Source of the DNA: Citrobacter gillenii | Lineage (GTDB): Bacteria; Pseudomonadota; Gammaproteobacteria; Enterobacterales; Enterobacteriaceae | Assembly: GCF_013337685.1 (NCBI RefSeq) | Contig: NZ_SUQN01000002.1 | Coordinates: 1 to 64,000, forward strand | Direction: 5' to 3' | Length of the DNA stretch: 64,000 nucleotides | The notes under the pieces: model-generated | Databases searched by the model: none | Told to the model about the DNA's origin: nothing | Seen by the model: only the letters and a program-made list of their open reading frames with translations | Shown here: piece by piece, positions 53,112 through 61,888 of the stretch | Position numbering within the stretch: position 1 is the first letter of the stretch | Layout: each line of letters starts with the position of its first letter | Translations under genes and position numbers: made by a program

Positions 53112-53543
53112 ATGTCGTTTACTGATATTTATCAGATTTCAGGTTCGGCGATGACGGCGCAAACCATTCGCCTGAATACCGTCGCCAGTAACATGGCGAA
53201 CGCCGAAGCGCCCGCCAGCAGCGAGGCGCAGGCTTACAAAGCGCGTAGTCCAGTCTTTGCCGCCGTTTACCACAATAGCCTGATTGGTGCGCATAACCGC
53301 CACGCGATTGACGGCGCCAGCGTTCAGGTGCAGGACGTCATGCAAAGCGGCGGGGCGGTGAAGCGTTATGAGCCTCACCATCCCATGGCAGACCGGGATG
53401 GTTTTGTCTGGTACCCGGACGTCAACGTGGTTGAGCAAATGGCTGACATGATGTCTGCGTCCCGTGACTTTGAAACGGATGTTGATGTGCTGAATAACGT
53501 CAAAAGTATGCAGCAAAGTTTACTCAAATTAGGAGAAGCATAA
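53112..53543 (+). CDS. lfgC: Flag-2 proximal rod protein LfgC (FlgC)
   Basis: This 143-residue rod protein has the N-terminal flagellar-rod helix (FTDIYQISGSAMTAQTIRLNTVASNMANAEAP) and C-terminal YPDVNVVEQMADMMSASRDFETDVDVLNNVKSM, with the NVVEQMADMM family segment. It follows lfgB by two bases and overlaps lfgD by one. Confidence 0.94.
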   Translation: MSFTDIYQISGSAMTAQTIRLNTVASNMANAEAPASSEAQAYKARSPVFAAVYHNSLIGAHNRHAIDGASVQVQDVMQSGGAVKRYEPHHPMADRDGFVWYPDVNVVEQMADMMSASRDFETDVDVLNNVKSMQQSLLKLGEA

Positions 53544-54412
53544 TGAACGCTCTGGCTCTGTATGCCCAATCGCAGTCGCTGGCTTCTTCCCAAGAGCCGA
53601 CAGCGGTGGCGGAGAACAATGTCGGTTCCACGAGTAACCTGGGTGATAGCAGCACGTCGTCCACCACGGATACCAGCGACACGTCATCCACTACGACAAC
53701 CACAACCACCTCCACGGATTCCTCAGGCGTGGACACGTTCCTGACGTTGTTTGTGGCGGAGATTGAGAATCAGGATCCCACCGATCCAGCGGACCCGACA
53801 GACTATATCGACCAGCTCGCCTCAATGGCGCAGGTGGCGATGATGGAAGAGATGAGCGTTCAGGCCAATACCAACGCCGTGCTGATGAGCAACATTCAGG
53901 TCATGGCGTTAGGGAATCTGGTGGGTGACGACATTATGGTGCAAACCACCACGCTGGATATTGCCGACAACACCAAAGAGATTCAGGGGCGCGTCACGCT
54001 GGACGACAGCTGTACCGATGTGGATCTGCATTTCACTGACGCCGCCGGTGATGACTACACCGTATCGCTGATCCCTGAAGGGGAAACCTCCGTCGGACCT
54101 GGGCAGGTGGATTTCGATATTAATCCCGCTGATTACGGTATTCCGGCGGGTGATTACAACGTGTCGGTGGTGACCAACACCGGGGAAGCGGAAGTACCTA
54201 TTGAAGTCACCGGTGAGGTTGAGGATGTGCGTATTCCGCTCGATGGCAGCACACCGGTTCTTAACGTGGACGGCGTCGGGGAAGTGCCTTTCACCATGAT
54301 CACCCAGTTCGGCGTGCCGGATAGCACTGATGGCAGCGGCGGTTCCGATGACACCACGCCACCTGATACCGACGGTGGCAGTGATAATTCTGACAGCGAT
54401 AACGTTATCTGA
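53543..54412 (+). CDS. lfgD: Flag-2 hook-capping scaffold LfgD (FlgD), with low-complexity ends
   Basis: This 289-residue protein is the hook cap. The conserved FlgD segment GVDTFLTLFVAEIENQDPTDP occurs near residues 65-85 and a C-terminal FlgD Ig-like/tudor-like region around 140-250 (GDDIMVQTT, GEVPFTMITQFGV). It is longer than the usual ~230 residues because of an N-terminal Ser/Thr-rich linker (about residues 27-63, with seven consecutive Thr) and an Asp/Ser/Gly-rich tail (about 260-289). Its start overlaps the lfgC stop by one base, with GGAGAA upstream. Confidence 0.9.
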   Translation: MNALALYAQSQSLASSQEPTAVAENNVGSTSNLGDSSTSSTTDTSDTSSTTTTTTTSTDSSGVDTFLTLFVAEIENQDPTDPADPTDYIDQLASMAQVAMMEEMSVQANTNAVLMSNIQVMALGNLVGDDIMVQTTTLDIADNTKEIQGRVTLDDSCTDVDLHFTDAAGDDYTVSLIPEGETSVGPGQVDFDINPADYGIPAGDYNVSVVTNTGEAEVPIEVTGEVEDVRIPLDGSTPVLNVDGVGEVPFTMITQFGVPDSTDGSGGSDDTTPPDTDGGSDNSDSDNVI

Positions 54413-54434
54413 TTTTACATTACAGGAATAAATA

Positions 54435-55637
54435 ATGAGTTATGAAATTGCAGCGACGGGGTTAAACGCCGTTAACGAACAACTGGATGGGATCAGTAAC
54501 AACATCGCTAACTCCGGTACGGTGGGTTACAAATCGATGACCACCCAATTCTCTGCGATGTATGCCGGGACGCAGGCCATGGGCGTGAGCGTGGCGGGTT
54601 CAGCGCAAAGTATCTCCACCGGTGGTTCTATGGTCTCAACGGGCAATGCGCTAGATCTGGCCATTAACGATGATGGCTTTTTCGTGATGTGTGACAGCGC
54701 CGGGAACATCTCCTATACCCGCGCCGGTTCCTTCGTAACGGACAAAAATGGCTATATCGTCAATGCGTCCGGCGATTACCTGCAGGGCTATCCGGTTGAT
54801 GACAGCGGTACGCTGCAAACCGGGACGGTGTCCGATATCCAAATTCAGACCGGCAACATTCCGGCAGAAGCGTCAGACAGCTTGTCCTTTACGGCTAACT
54901 TTGACGCCAGTGATGCCACCATTGATCGTTCCACGGTCGCGTTTGATCCCACCAACAGCGCGTCTTATTCCGACAGCTATACCACCACAGTTTATGACTC
55001 ACTGGGTAACGAGCACTCGGTTTGCCAGTACTTTACTAAAACCTCGGATAACACTTGGGAAGTTGATTATACCTTTGATGGTGCTGCTCAGGACGGCGCA
55101 GCACCAACCACCTTAACGTTCGATCCGAACACCGGCAAGTTGACCTCACCGACCACGCCGCAGACCGTTGAATTCACTACCGATGCGGCCGCGCCGATTG
55201 AGTTGACCGTCGATTACTCCAGTTGCACCCAGTACGGTTCCGATTTCTCCGTCACCACCAACTCCGCGAATGGTTATGCGTCTGCAACCCAAAACGGCGT
55301 GCAGGTTGATGACGACGGAAAAGTTTACGCCACCTACAGCAACGGCGAACGCATGCTGCAAGGTCAGGTCGTGCTGGCGACCTTCCCCGACGAAAATGGG
55401 CTGGAAGCGGTGAGCGGCACCGCCTGGGTGCAAACGGGGGAATCCGGCACGCCGCTGATTGGTACACCGGGATCCGGTTCTTGCGGCACGCTCTCCTCCG
55501 GCATGCTCGAAAGCTCCAACGTTGATATCACCACTGAACTGGTTGACCTGATGACGGCCCAGCGTAACTACCAGGCGAACACGAAAGTGATCTCCACCAG
55601 TACGCAGCTTGATGATGCGCTGTTCCAGGCAATGTAA
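54435..55637 (+). CDS. lfgE: Flag-2 hook protein LfgE (FlgE)
   Basis: This 400-residue protein forms the hook. It starts MSYEIAATGLNAVNEQLDGISNNIANSGTVGYKS, the conserved flagellar N-terminal motif, and ends MLESSNVDITTELVDLMTAQRNYQANTKVI, the C-terminal helix that packs against it. The middle domains are rich in Thr, Ser and Asp, as exposed hook domains are. AGGAATAA precedes the ATG. Confidence 0.95.
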   Translation: MSYEIAATGLNAVNEQLDGISNNIANSGTVGYKSMTTQFSAMYAGTQAMGVSVAGSAQSISTGGSMVSTGNALDLAINDDGFFVMCDSAGNISYTRAGSFVTDKNGYIVNASGDYLQGYPVDDSGTLQTGTVSDIQIQTGNIPAEASDSLSFTANFDASDATIDRSTVAFDPTNSASYSDSYTTTVYDSLGNEHSVCQYFTKTSDNTWEVDYTFDGAAQDGAAPTTLTFDPNTGKLTSPTTPQTVEFTTDAAAPIELTVDYSSCTQYGSDFSVTTNSANGYASATQNGVQVDDDGKVYATYSNGERMLQGQVVLATFPDENGLEAVSGTAWVQTGESGTPLIGTPGSGSCGTLSSGMLESSNVDITTELVDLMTAQRNYQANTKVISTSTQLDDALFQAM

Positions 55638-55648
55638 GGCGCGGATAA

Positions 55649-56386
55649 ATGGATCGCTTGATATATACCGCCCTGAGCGGGGCCACCCAGACGCTGCAAG
55701 AGCAGCAAATCAGCGCCAACAACCTCGCTAACGTCAACACCACGGGGTTTCGCGCGGATATGGCGATGGCGAGTAATGACAAAGTGAAAGGCGGCGGATT
55801 CGATACGCGCTATATGGCGAAGGAGAGTCCAAGCGGGGTGAACGACAGCAGCGGTATCGCGGAGAAAACGGAGCGTCCACTCGACGTAGCCTTGCAGGGC
55901 ACTGGCTATATCGCGGTTGAGGATAAAGACGGTAACGAAATCTATACCCGCAACGGCAATATCCAGCAGGACGATCAGGGGCAGCTCACCATCAACGGTA
56001 ACGTGGTGTTAGGCGATAACGGCCCGATCATCCTGCCGCCGAATGCCATTGCGTCTTTTGGCAGCGACGGCACGCTCTCGGTGACGCCAGACGACGGTGA
56101 TGTCACCGCTACCATGGACATTGACCGCCTGAAGCTGGTGGATATACCAGTGAACAATCTGGCGAAAAACGCGCAGGGCATGCTGATCACCGCCGATGGC
56201 GTTCCAGCCCAGCGCGATGAAAACATCAAAGTGAGCGGGGGCTTTCTTGAGAGCAGCAACGTGTCGGCGGTTAGTGAAATGATGTCCTCCATTGCGATGA
56301 ACCGCCAGTTTGAAGCGCAAATCAAGATGATGAAAACCGCCGAAGAGATCAGTGATTCGGGCAACCGTTTGTTAACCGGCTCCTGA
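55649..56386 (+). CDS. lfgF: Flag-2 proximal rod protein LfgF (FlgF)
   Basis: This 245-residue protein starts MDRLIYTALSGATQTLQEQQISANNLANVNTTGFRADM and ends in FLESSNVSAVSEMMSSIAMNRQFEAQIKMM, the FlgF/FlgG pattern. FlgF caps the proximal rod. It lies between lfgE and lfgG and matches FlgF in length. Confidence 0.95.
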   Translation: MDRLIYTALSGATQTLQEQQISANNLANVNTTGFRADMAMASNDKVKGGGFDTRYMAKESPSGVNDSSGIAEKTERPLDVALQGTGYIAVEDKDGNEIYTRNGNIQQDDQGQLTINGNVVLGDNGPIILPPNAIASFGSDGTLSVTPDDGDVTATMDIDRLKLVDIPVNNLAKNAQGMLITADGVPAQRDENIKVSGGFLESSNVSAVSEMMSSIAMNRQFEAQIKMMKTAEEISDSGNRLLTGS

Positions 56387-56416
56387 GCCGCCGTGACCCA
56401 TCAGGAATAAAGCATT

Positions 56417-57202
56417 ATGAATGCAGCGTTATGGATCAGTAAGACCGGCCTGTCGGCACAGGATGCTGAGATGAGTGCGATTGCCAACAACATCGCCAAC
56501 GTCAACACCACAGGCTTTAAGCGTGACCGCGTGATGTTCCAGGATCTGTTCTATCAGACTCAGGAAGCGCCGGGCTCGATGCTCGATCAAAACAATATCA
56601 TGCCGACCGGCATGCAGTTCGGCAGCGGTGTGCGAATTGTCGGAACCCAGAAAACCTTCAGTGAAGGCAATGTGGAAACGACCGAGAACTCGATGGATGT
56701 CGCCATTATGGGACAGGGTTTTTTGCAGGTGCAGAAGGCCAACGGCGATATTGCCTACACCCGCGACGGCGACCTACAGGTCAATGCTGATGGGGTAATG
56801 ACCAACTCCCAGGGCTTGCCGTTGCAGCCGGAAATCGACGTGCCGTCCGGCGCGACCAGCGTGTCAATTGGTGAGGATGGCACGGTGACGGCCATCTTAC
56901 CTGGCGATACTGACACCACTGAACTGGGCCAGCTGACGCTGGTGAACTTCGCTAACCCTGCCGGGCTTTCTGCCGAAGGGGACAACCTGTATCTGGAGAC
57001 TGCCGCCAGCGGCCAGCCAACGGAAGGGGTACCAGGTGAAGATGGGCTTGGCACGCTGCAGTCAGGGGCACTGGAAGGCTCCAATGTGGATATCGTCAAC
57101 GAAATGGTGGCGATGATCACGGTGCAACGTGCTTATGAGATGAACGCCAAAATGGTCTCTGCGGCAGATGACATGCTGCAGTTTATTAGTCAGACGCTGT
57201 AA
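56417..57202 (+). CDS. lfgG: Flag-2 distal rod protein LfgG (FlgG)
   Basis: This 261-residue protein starts MNAALWISKTGLSAQDAEMSAIANNIANVNTTGFKRDR and ends with LEGSNVDIVNEMVAMITVQRAYEMNAKMV, the FlgG signatures; length agrees with the 260-residue FlgG. It forms the distal rod that crosses the periplasm. CAGGA precedes the ATG. A REP element follows the stop codon. Confidence 0.95.
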   Translation: MNAALWISKTGLSAQDAEMSAIANNIANVNTTGFKRDRVMFQDLFYQTQEAPGSMLDQNNIMPTGMQFGSGVRIVGTQKTFSEGNVETTENSMDVAIMGQGFLQVQKANGDIAYTRDGDLQVNADGVMTNSQGLPLQPEIDVPSGATSVSIGEDGTVTAILPGDTDTTELGQLTLVNFANPAGLSAEGDNLYLETAASGQPTEGVPGEDGLGTLQSGALEGSNVDIVNEMVAMITVQRAYEMNAKMVSAADDMLQFISQTL

Positions 57203-57218
57203 CGCAACAACGTGAAAT

Positions 57219-57244
57219 GCCGGATGGCACAGCGCCATCCGGCA
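57219..57244. repeat. REP-type palindrome between lfgG and lfgH
   Basis: TGCCGGATGGC (57219-57229) pairs perfectly with GCCATCCGGCA (57234-57244). This is a typical enterobacterial REP palindrome in an otherwise short intergenic gap inside the flagellar operon. Confidence 0.85.
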
Positions 57245-57268
57245 AGGTTTAAACGAAATAGGCAGAAC

Positions 57269-57934
57269 GTGAAAAATTATCTCTGGCTGATGGTGCTGCT
57301 TCCCCTGCTCAGTGGGTGTGAATCGCAGGCTATCCTGGTCAAAAAAAATGACGAATTCTTTGCGCCCCCCAAAACAGAGGCCCCGGCTCCGGCGGATGGT
57401 CGTGCGGGCGGTGTGTTTGAAACAGGCTATAACTGGTCGTTGACGGCGGACCGACGCGCCTATCGGGTGGGCGATATCCTGACCGTCATCCTGGAAGAAT
57501 CTACCCAGTCCAGCAAGCAGGCGAAAACCAACTTCGGTAAGAGCAATACCGTCGACATCGGCGCGCCGACCATCTTTGGGCATACCAAAGACAAGCTGTC
57601 CGGCTCGATAGATGCCAACCGTGACTTTGACGGCAGCGCCACCTCGCAGCAACAGAACAGCTTACGCGGCGAGATTACGGTGTCAGTCCATTCTGTGCAG
57701 CCGAACGGCATTCTGGAAATTCGCGGCGAGAAGTGGCTCACCCTTAACCAGGGGGATGAATACATTCGACTGAGTGGCCTGGTACGCGCTGACGATATTC
57801 AGAACGACAACTCGGTGTCATCACAACGGATTGCGGATGCGCGCATCTCCTACGCCGGACGCGGGGCATTAAGCGATGCCAACGCGGCGGGGTGGCTGAC
57901 GCGTCTGTTTAACCATCCACTGTTCCCGATCTAA
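57269..57934 (+). CDS. lfgH: Flag-2 L-ring lipoprotein LfgH (FlgH)
   Basis: This 221-residue protein is the outer-membrane L-ring subunit. GTG 57269 begins a lipoprotein signal peptide ([15 protein letters not shown], Cys18) and the FlgH body has [47 protein letters not shown] and the C-terminal [21 protein letters not shown]. An in-frame ATG at 57212 would read through the REP element and is unlikely. Its stop overlaps a possible start of lfgI. Confidence 0.94.
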   Translation: MKNYLWLMVLLPLLSGCESQAILVKKNDEFFAPPKTEAPAPADGRAGGVFETGYNWSLTADRRAYRVGDILTVILEESTQSSKQAKTNFGKSNTVDIGAPTIFGHTKDKLSGSIDANRDFDGSATSQQQNSLRGEITVSVHSVQPNGILEIRGEKWLTLNQGDEYIRLSGLVRADDIQNDNSVSSQRIADARISYAGRGALSDANAAGWLTRLFNHPLFPI

Positions 57935-57948
57935 TGCAGGATTTTACT

Positions 57949-59070
57949 ATGCAACACTTACGCGGGCGCTGGATGAAAGCGTTAAACGCCGTCGTGATCG
58001 CTCTGTGTCTGGTGGTACCGGGCACGTCGCAGGCGCAATCTCTTGAATCGCTGGTCAATGTGCAGGGCGTCAGGACCAACCAACTGGTGGGTTACAGCCT
58101 GGTGGTCGGGCTGGACGGAACCGGTGATAAAAACCAGGTGAAGTTCACTAACCAGACCATTACCAACATGCTGCGTCAATTTGGCGTGCAGTTGCCGAGC
58201 AAGATTGATCCGAAGGTGAAAAACGTCGCGGCGGTGGCGGTGAGCGCCGTGCTGCCGCCGATGTACTCACGCGGGCAGACCATTGATGTCACCGTCTCGT
58301 CTATTGGTGATGCTAAAAGCCTGCGTGGCGGCACCTTATTGTTAACCCAACTGCATGGTGCAGATGGTGAAGTTTATGCGCTAGCGCAGGGAAGTGTGGT
58401 GGTTGGCGGGATGAATGCGACCGGCGCCAGTGGCTCCAGCGTGACGGTGAATACGCCTACCGCCGGACTTATCCCCAATGGGGCGTCGGTGGAACGTGAA
58501 ATTCCCAGCGACTTCCAGTTGGGCAACACTATCACCCTAAACCTGAAACGCCCTTCTTTTAAAGACGCCAATAATATTGCCGGGGCGATCAATGCGGCGT
58601 TTGGCGGCATTGCTACCGCGCAAAGCTCGACCAACGTCGTCGTCACCGCCCCGACCAGTCCCGGTGCGCGCGTGGCGTTTATGTCGCAGTTGGATGATGT
58701 GCAGGTGCAGGCTGAGAAAGTCCGCGCTCGTGTGGTGTTCAATTCGCGTACCGGCACCGTGGTGATGGGTGAGGGGATCGCGCTGCATGCGGCGGCGGTA
58801 TCTCACGGCAGCCTGACGGTATCGATCAATGAATCCAGCAACGTCAGTCAGCCGAACGCACTGGCGGGAGGACGTACTGCCGTCACGCCGCAAAGCAACA
58901 TTTCGGTTAACCACGCGCGCCCTGGCATCATCTCTCTGCCCGAATCCAGCAGCCTGAAAACGTTGGTTAATGCGCTAAATAGCCTCGGGGCCACGCCGGA
59001 CGACATTATGTCTATTTTGCAGGCGTTGCATGAAGCGGGTGCGCTGGATGCCGATCTGGAGGTTATTTAA
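57949..59070 (+). CDS. lfgI: Flag-2 P-ring protein LfgI (FlgI)
   Basis: This 373-residue periplasmic protein forms the P-ring in the peptidoglycan layer. A signal peptide ([19 protein letters not shown]) leads into the FlgI signature [27 protein letters not shown], and further conserved segments are [10 protein letters not shown] and [16 protein letters not shown] 57949 has CAGGA eight bases upstream; the ATG at 57934, which overlaps the lfgH stop, is an alternative. Its stop overlaps the lfgJ start by one base. Confidence 0.94.
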   Translation: MQHLRGRWMKALNAVVIALCLVVPGTSQAQSLESLVNVQGVRTNQLVGYSLVVGLDGTGDKNQVKFTNQTITNMLRQFGVQLPSKIDPKVKNVAAVAVSAVLPPMYSRGQTIDVTVSSIGDAKSLRGGTLLLTQLHGADGEVYALAQGSVVVGGMNATGASGSSVTVNTPTAGLIPNGASVEREIPSDFQLGNTITLNLKRPSFKDANNIAGAINAAFGGIATAQSSTNVVVTAPTSPGARVAFMSQLDDVQVQAEKVRARVVFNSRTGTVVMGEGIALHAAAVSHGSLTVSINESSNVSQPNALAGGRTAVTPQSNISVNHARPGIISLPESSSLKTLVNALNSLGATPDDIMSILQALHEAGALDADLEVI

Positions 59071-59381
59071 TGACAGATATCAAAGTGAATCGCAGCGGCG
59101 GCACGGATGGCAGCGATGCCTTAATGGGTCCCAAAATCAAAAGCAACGATTTGCAGAAAGCCGCACAGCAGTTTGAGGCGATTTTCTTACGCAATATGTT
59201 GAAAGAGATGCGTAAAACCAACGAAATCTTTGATTCAAAAGATAACCCGCTCAACAGTGACTCGGTGCGCATGATGCAGGGTTTTTATGATGACCAACTG
59301 TGTAACTCGCTGTCGCAGCAGCACGGTATCGGGATTGCGGCGATGATTGTGAAGCAGCTGTCGCCCCATCACAAAGGGTAA
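59070..59381 (+). CDS. lfgJ: Flag-2 rod protein LfgJ (FlgJ rod-capping domain only)
   Basis: This 103-residue protein equals the N-terminal rod-scaffold half of FlgJ (LQKAAQQFEAIFLRNMLKEMRKTNEIFDS, VRMMQGFYDDQLCNSLSQQHGIGIAAMIVKQL). The C-terminal muramidase domain of the ~310-residue E. coli FlgJ is absent, as is common in lateral systems. Peptidoglycan opening must then be done by another enzyme, not encoded nearby in this window. It overlaps the lfgI stop by one base. Confidence 0.92.
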   Translation: MTDIKVNRSGGTDGSDALMGPKIKSNDLQKAAQQFEAIFLRNMLKEMRKTNEIFDSKDNPLNSDSVRMMQGFYDDQLCNSLSQQHGIGIAAMIVKQLSPHHKG

Positions 59382-59478
59382 AGCCCGGCGGCGACTTAAG
59401 AACCGTCAGGTTTTCGCCGCTCTTTATCAGCAAGGTTGTTAACGAGACACCGGGCAGCAGGCCGGCGAGGATTTTTTG

Positions 59479-60855
59479 ATGGATATGATTAGTATCGGCT
59501 ACAGCGGCGCCAGTACGGCGCAGGTAGAGCTGAACGTAACGGCGCAAAACACCGCTAACGCGATGACGGATGGCTATACCCGCCAGGTGGCGATGATCAG
59601 CAGCATTGGCGCCAGCTCGGGTTCGTCAAACAGCGCGGGTAACGGGGTGCAGGTCGACAGTATTCGCCGTGTGTCCAACCAGTATCAGGTCAGCCAGGTA
59701 TGGTACGCCGCCAGCGATAACGGCTACTACAGCACCCAGCAGGAATATTTAACCCAGCTGGAAACAGTGCTCAGCGACGACAACACCAGCCTGAGCGGCG
59801 GTTTTGATGATTTTTTTGCCGCGCTCAATGCCGCGACCTCCAGCCCCGATGACTCCGCCCTGCGCGAGCAGGTGATCAGCGAATCCGGCGCGCTGGCGCT
59901 GCGAGTCAATAACACGCTGGATTATATTGACTCGCAAAGCAGTGAAATCGTCAGCCAGGAGCAAGCGATGGTGGCGCAGGTCAACACCCTGACCAGTGGG
60001 ATTGCCAGCTACAACCAGCAAATCGCTGAGGCAGAAGCCAACGGCGATAACGCTTCCGCGCTGTATGACGCCCGCGATCAGATGGTCGAACAGCTCAGCG
60101 GCATCATGGACGTACAGGTCAACACTGACGATCAGGGTAACTACGACGTAACGCTGAAAAACGGTCAGCCGTTAGTTAGCGGGCAAGAGAGTTCGACCAT
60201 TGCGCTCGAAACCAATGCCGATGGCTCACAAACGATGTCGCTGACCTTCGCCGGCACCACCTCCACCATGAATACCGATACCGGTGGATCAATGGGGGCG
60301 CTGTTTGATTATCAAAATGACGTGCTGACTCCGCTGACGGATACCATCAACAGCATGGCGTCGCAGTTTGCCGATGCCGTCAACACCCAACTGGCCCAGG
60401 GTTACGATCTGAACGGTAATCCCGGGGAGCCGCTGTTTATTTATGATGAAAATTCAGCCGATGGCCCGCTGGAGGTTAACCCGGATATCACCGCCGATGA
60501 ACTGGCATTTTCCAGCTCACCGGACGAAAGCGGCAACAGCGATAACCTGCAGGCGTTAATCAACATCTCCACCGAACCGCTGGAGATTGACGGACTCGGA
60601 AGCGTGACGGTAGGGGAAGCGTGTTCGTCGATCATCAGCAATATCGGCATCTATAGCCAGCAAAACCAGACCGAGGCGGAAGCGGCAGCCAACGTCTATT
60701 CCGAAGCGCAGAATCAGCAAAGCAGCGTCAGCGGCGTCAGCATGGACGAAGAAGCGGTGAACCTCATTACCTATCAGCAAATTTATGAGGCCAACCTGAA
60801 AGTGATTTCCGCCGGTGCGGATATTTTCGATTCCGTACTGGAAATGTGTAGCTAA
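59479..60855 (+). CDS. lfgK: Flag-2 hook-filament junction protein LfgK (FlgK, HAP1)
   Basis: This 458-residue protein begins MDMISIGYSGASTAQVELNVTAQNTANAMTDGYTRQV and ends with EEAVNLITYQQIYEANLKVISAGADIFDSVLEM, the FlgK family ends. The middle is acidic and Ser/Asp-rich. ATG 59479 with GAGG nine bases upstream is preferred to the adjacent TTG. It is shorter than the ~547-residue FlgK of E. coli, with loss in the variable middle. Confidence 0.92.
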   Translation: MDMISIGYSGASTAQVELNVTAQNTANAMTDGYTRQVAMISSIGASSGSSNSAGNGVQVDSIRRVSNQYQVSQVWYAASDNGYYSTQQEYLTQLETVLSDDNTSLSGGFDDFFAALNAATSSPDDSALREQVISESGALALRVNNTLDYIDSQSSEIVSQEQAMVAQVNTLTSGIASYNQQIAEAEANGDNASALYDARDQMVEQLSGIMDVQVNTDDQGNYDVTLKNGQPLVSGQESSTIALETNADGSQTMSLTFAGTTSTMNTDTGGSMGALFDYQNDVLTPLTDTINSMASQFADAVNTQLAQGYDLNGNPGEPLFIYDENSADGPLEVNPDITADELAFSSSPDESGNSDNLQALINISTEPLEIDGLGSVTVGEACSSIISNIGIYSQQNQTEAEAAANVYSEAQNQQSSVSGVSMDEEAVNLITYQQIYEANLKVISAGADIFDSVLEMCS

Positions 60856-60869
60856 CCTGGAGAGTTATC

Positions 60870-61799
60870 ATGCGAGTGACTGCGCAACAATCTTATACAT
60901 CCATGAATCAGAGCTTTGATAAGCTTTCCACCGACCTGGCACACGTTGTCACCCAGATGGCGACGGGAAAAAGCATTCTGCTGCCCTCGGACGATCCGAT
61001 TGCTTATACCCGCATGACGCAGCTGGATCGCCAGCAGTCAGCGATTGAACAGTATCAGACGAATATCGATTCCGCCTCGGCGGGGATGAGCCAGCAGGAG
61101 TCGATCCTCGATGGCGTCAATGACAGTTTGCTGGCTGTGCGTGACGATCTGCTGCAGGCGGCTAACGGCACCAATACCGCTGACTCGCTGTCCAGCCTCG
61201 GTCAGGATATTCAATCCCTGACAGAATCGATGGTCGCGGCGTTAAATTACCAGGATGAAGACGGCCACTATGTCTTCGGTGGGACGGTAAATGACCAGCC
61301 GCCTATTGTGGCGGTGGACGATGATGGCGACGGCGTCACCGACAGCTACAGCTATCAGGGTAACAGCGATCATCGCGAGACCACCGTGTCGAATGGTGTT
61401 GAGGTGGATACCAACGTGGCAGTGAGCGATTTCTTTGGCAACAATCTGGATGTGCTTAACACGCTGACCTCGTTGTCGCAGGAGTTGCAGGATCCGTCTG
61501 TCGACCCGGCTGATCCGCAGGTGCAAAGCGACATCTCCAGTGCCATTGACGTGGTTGACGACGCGTCGGATTCACTGAACGCTTCTATCGCATCACTGGG
61601 CGAGTCGCAGAACACGATGACGATGATGAGTGACGCGCAGACGGATATTTCCACCTCTAACGAGCAGTTAATGAGCTCGCTGAGCGATCTCGATTACGGT
61701 CCGGCTTCCATTACCTTTACCGGTCTGGAGATGGCAATGGAAGCCACCTTAAAAACGTACTCGCAGGTGAGTGAGTTAAACCTCTTTAGTCAGCTTTAA
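60870..61799 (+). CDS. lfgL: Flag-2 hook-filament junction protein LfgL (FlgL, HAP3)
   Basis: This 309-residue protein has the flagellin-like N-terminus MRVTAQQSYTSMNQSFDKLSTDLAHVVTQMATGKSILLPSDDPIAYTRM and C-terminal FTGLEMAMEATLKTYSQVSELNLFSQL, the FlgL pattern. The central part has an acidic, Asp-rich loop (VDDDGDGVTD). It follows lfgK by 14 bases and closes the lfgB-L run. Confidence 0.93.
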   Translation: MRVTAQQSYTSMNQSFDKLSTDLAHVVTQMATGKSILLPSDDPIAYTRMTQLDRQQSAIEQYQTNIDSASAGMSQQESILDGVNDSLLAVRDDLLQAANGTNTADSLSSLGQDIQSLTESMVAALNYQDEDGHYVFGGTVNDQPPIVAVDDDGDGVTDSYSYQGNSDHRETTVSNGVEVDTNVAVSDFFGNNLDVLNTLTSLSQELQDPSVDPADPQVQSDISSAIDVVDDASDSLNASIASLGESQNTMTMMSDAQTDISTSNEQLMSSLSDLDYGPASITFTGLEMAMEATLKTYSQVSELNLFSQL

Positions 61800-61823
61800 G
61801 TCTCTTAAATACCCGATGAGTTT

Positions 61824-61859
61824 GTAGGCCGGATAAGGCGTGTGCGCCGTCATCCGGCA
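61824..61859. repeat. REP-type palindrome between lfgL and lafW
   Basis: GTAGGCCGGATAAGGCG and CGCCGTCATCCGGCA form a REP-like imperfect palindrome. It fills most of the 89-base gap between lfgL and lafW and resembles the elements after gmhA and lfgG. Confidence 0.85.
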
Positions 61860-61888
61860 ACAATAGTCAACAGCAGTTCAGGAATACT

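Noticed and set aside
61807-61836. TAAA followed by GCCGGATAA, resembling a sigma-28 flagellar promoter before lafW
   Set aside because: The GCCGGATAA part belongs to a REP palindrome found elsewhere in the window, and the spacer is 18 rather than about 15 bases.
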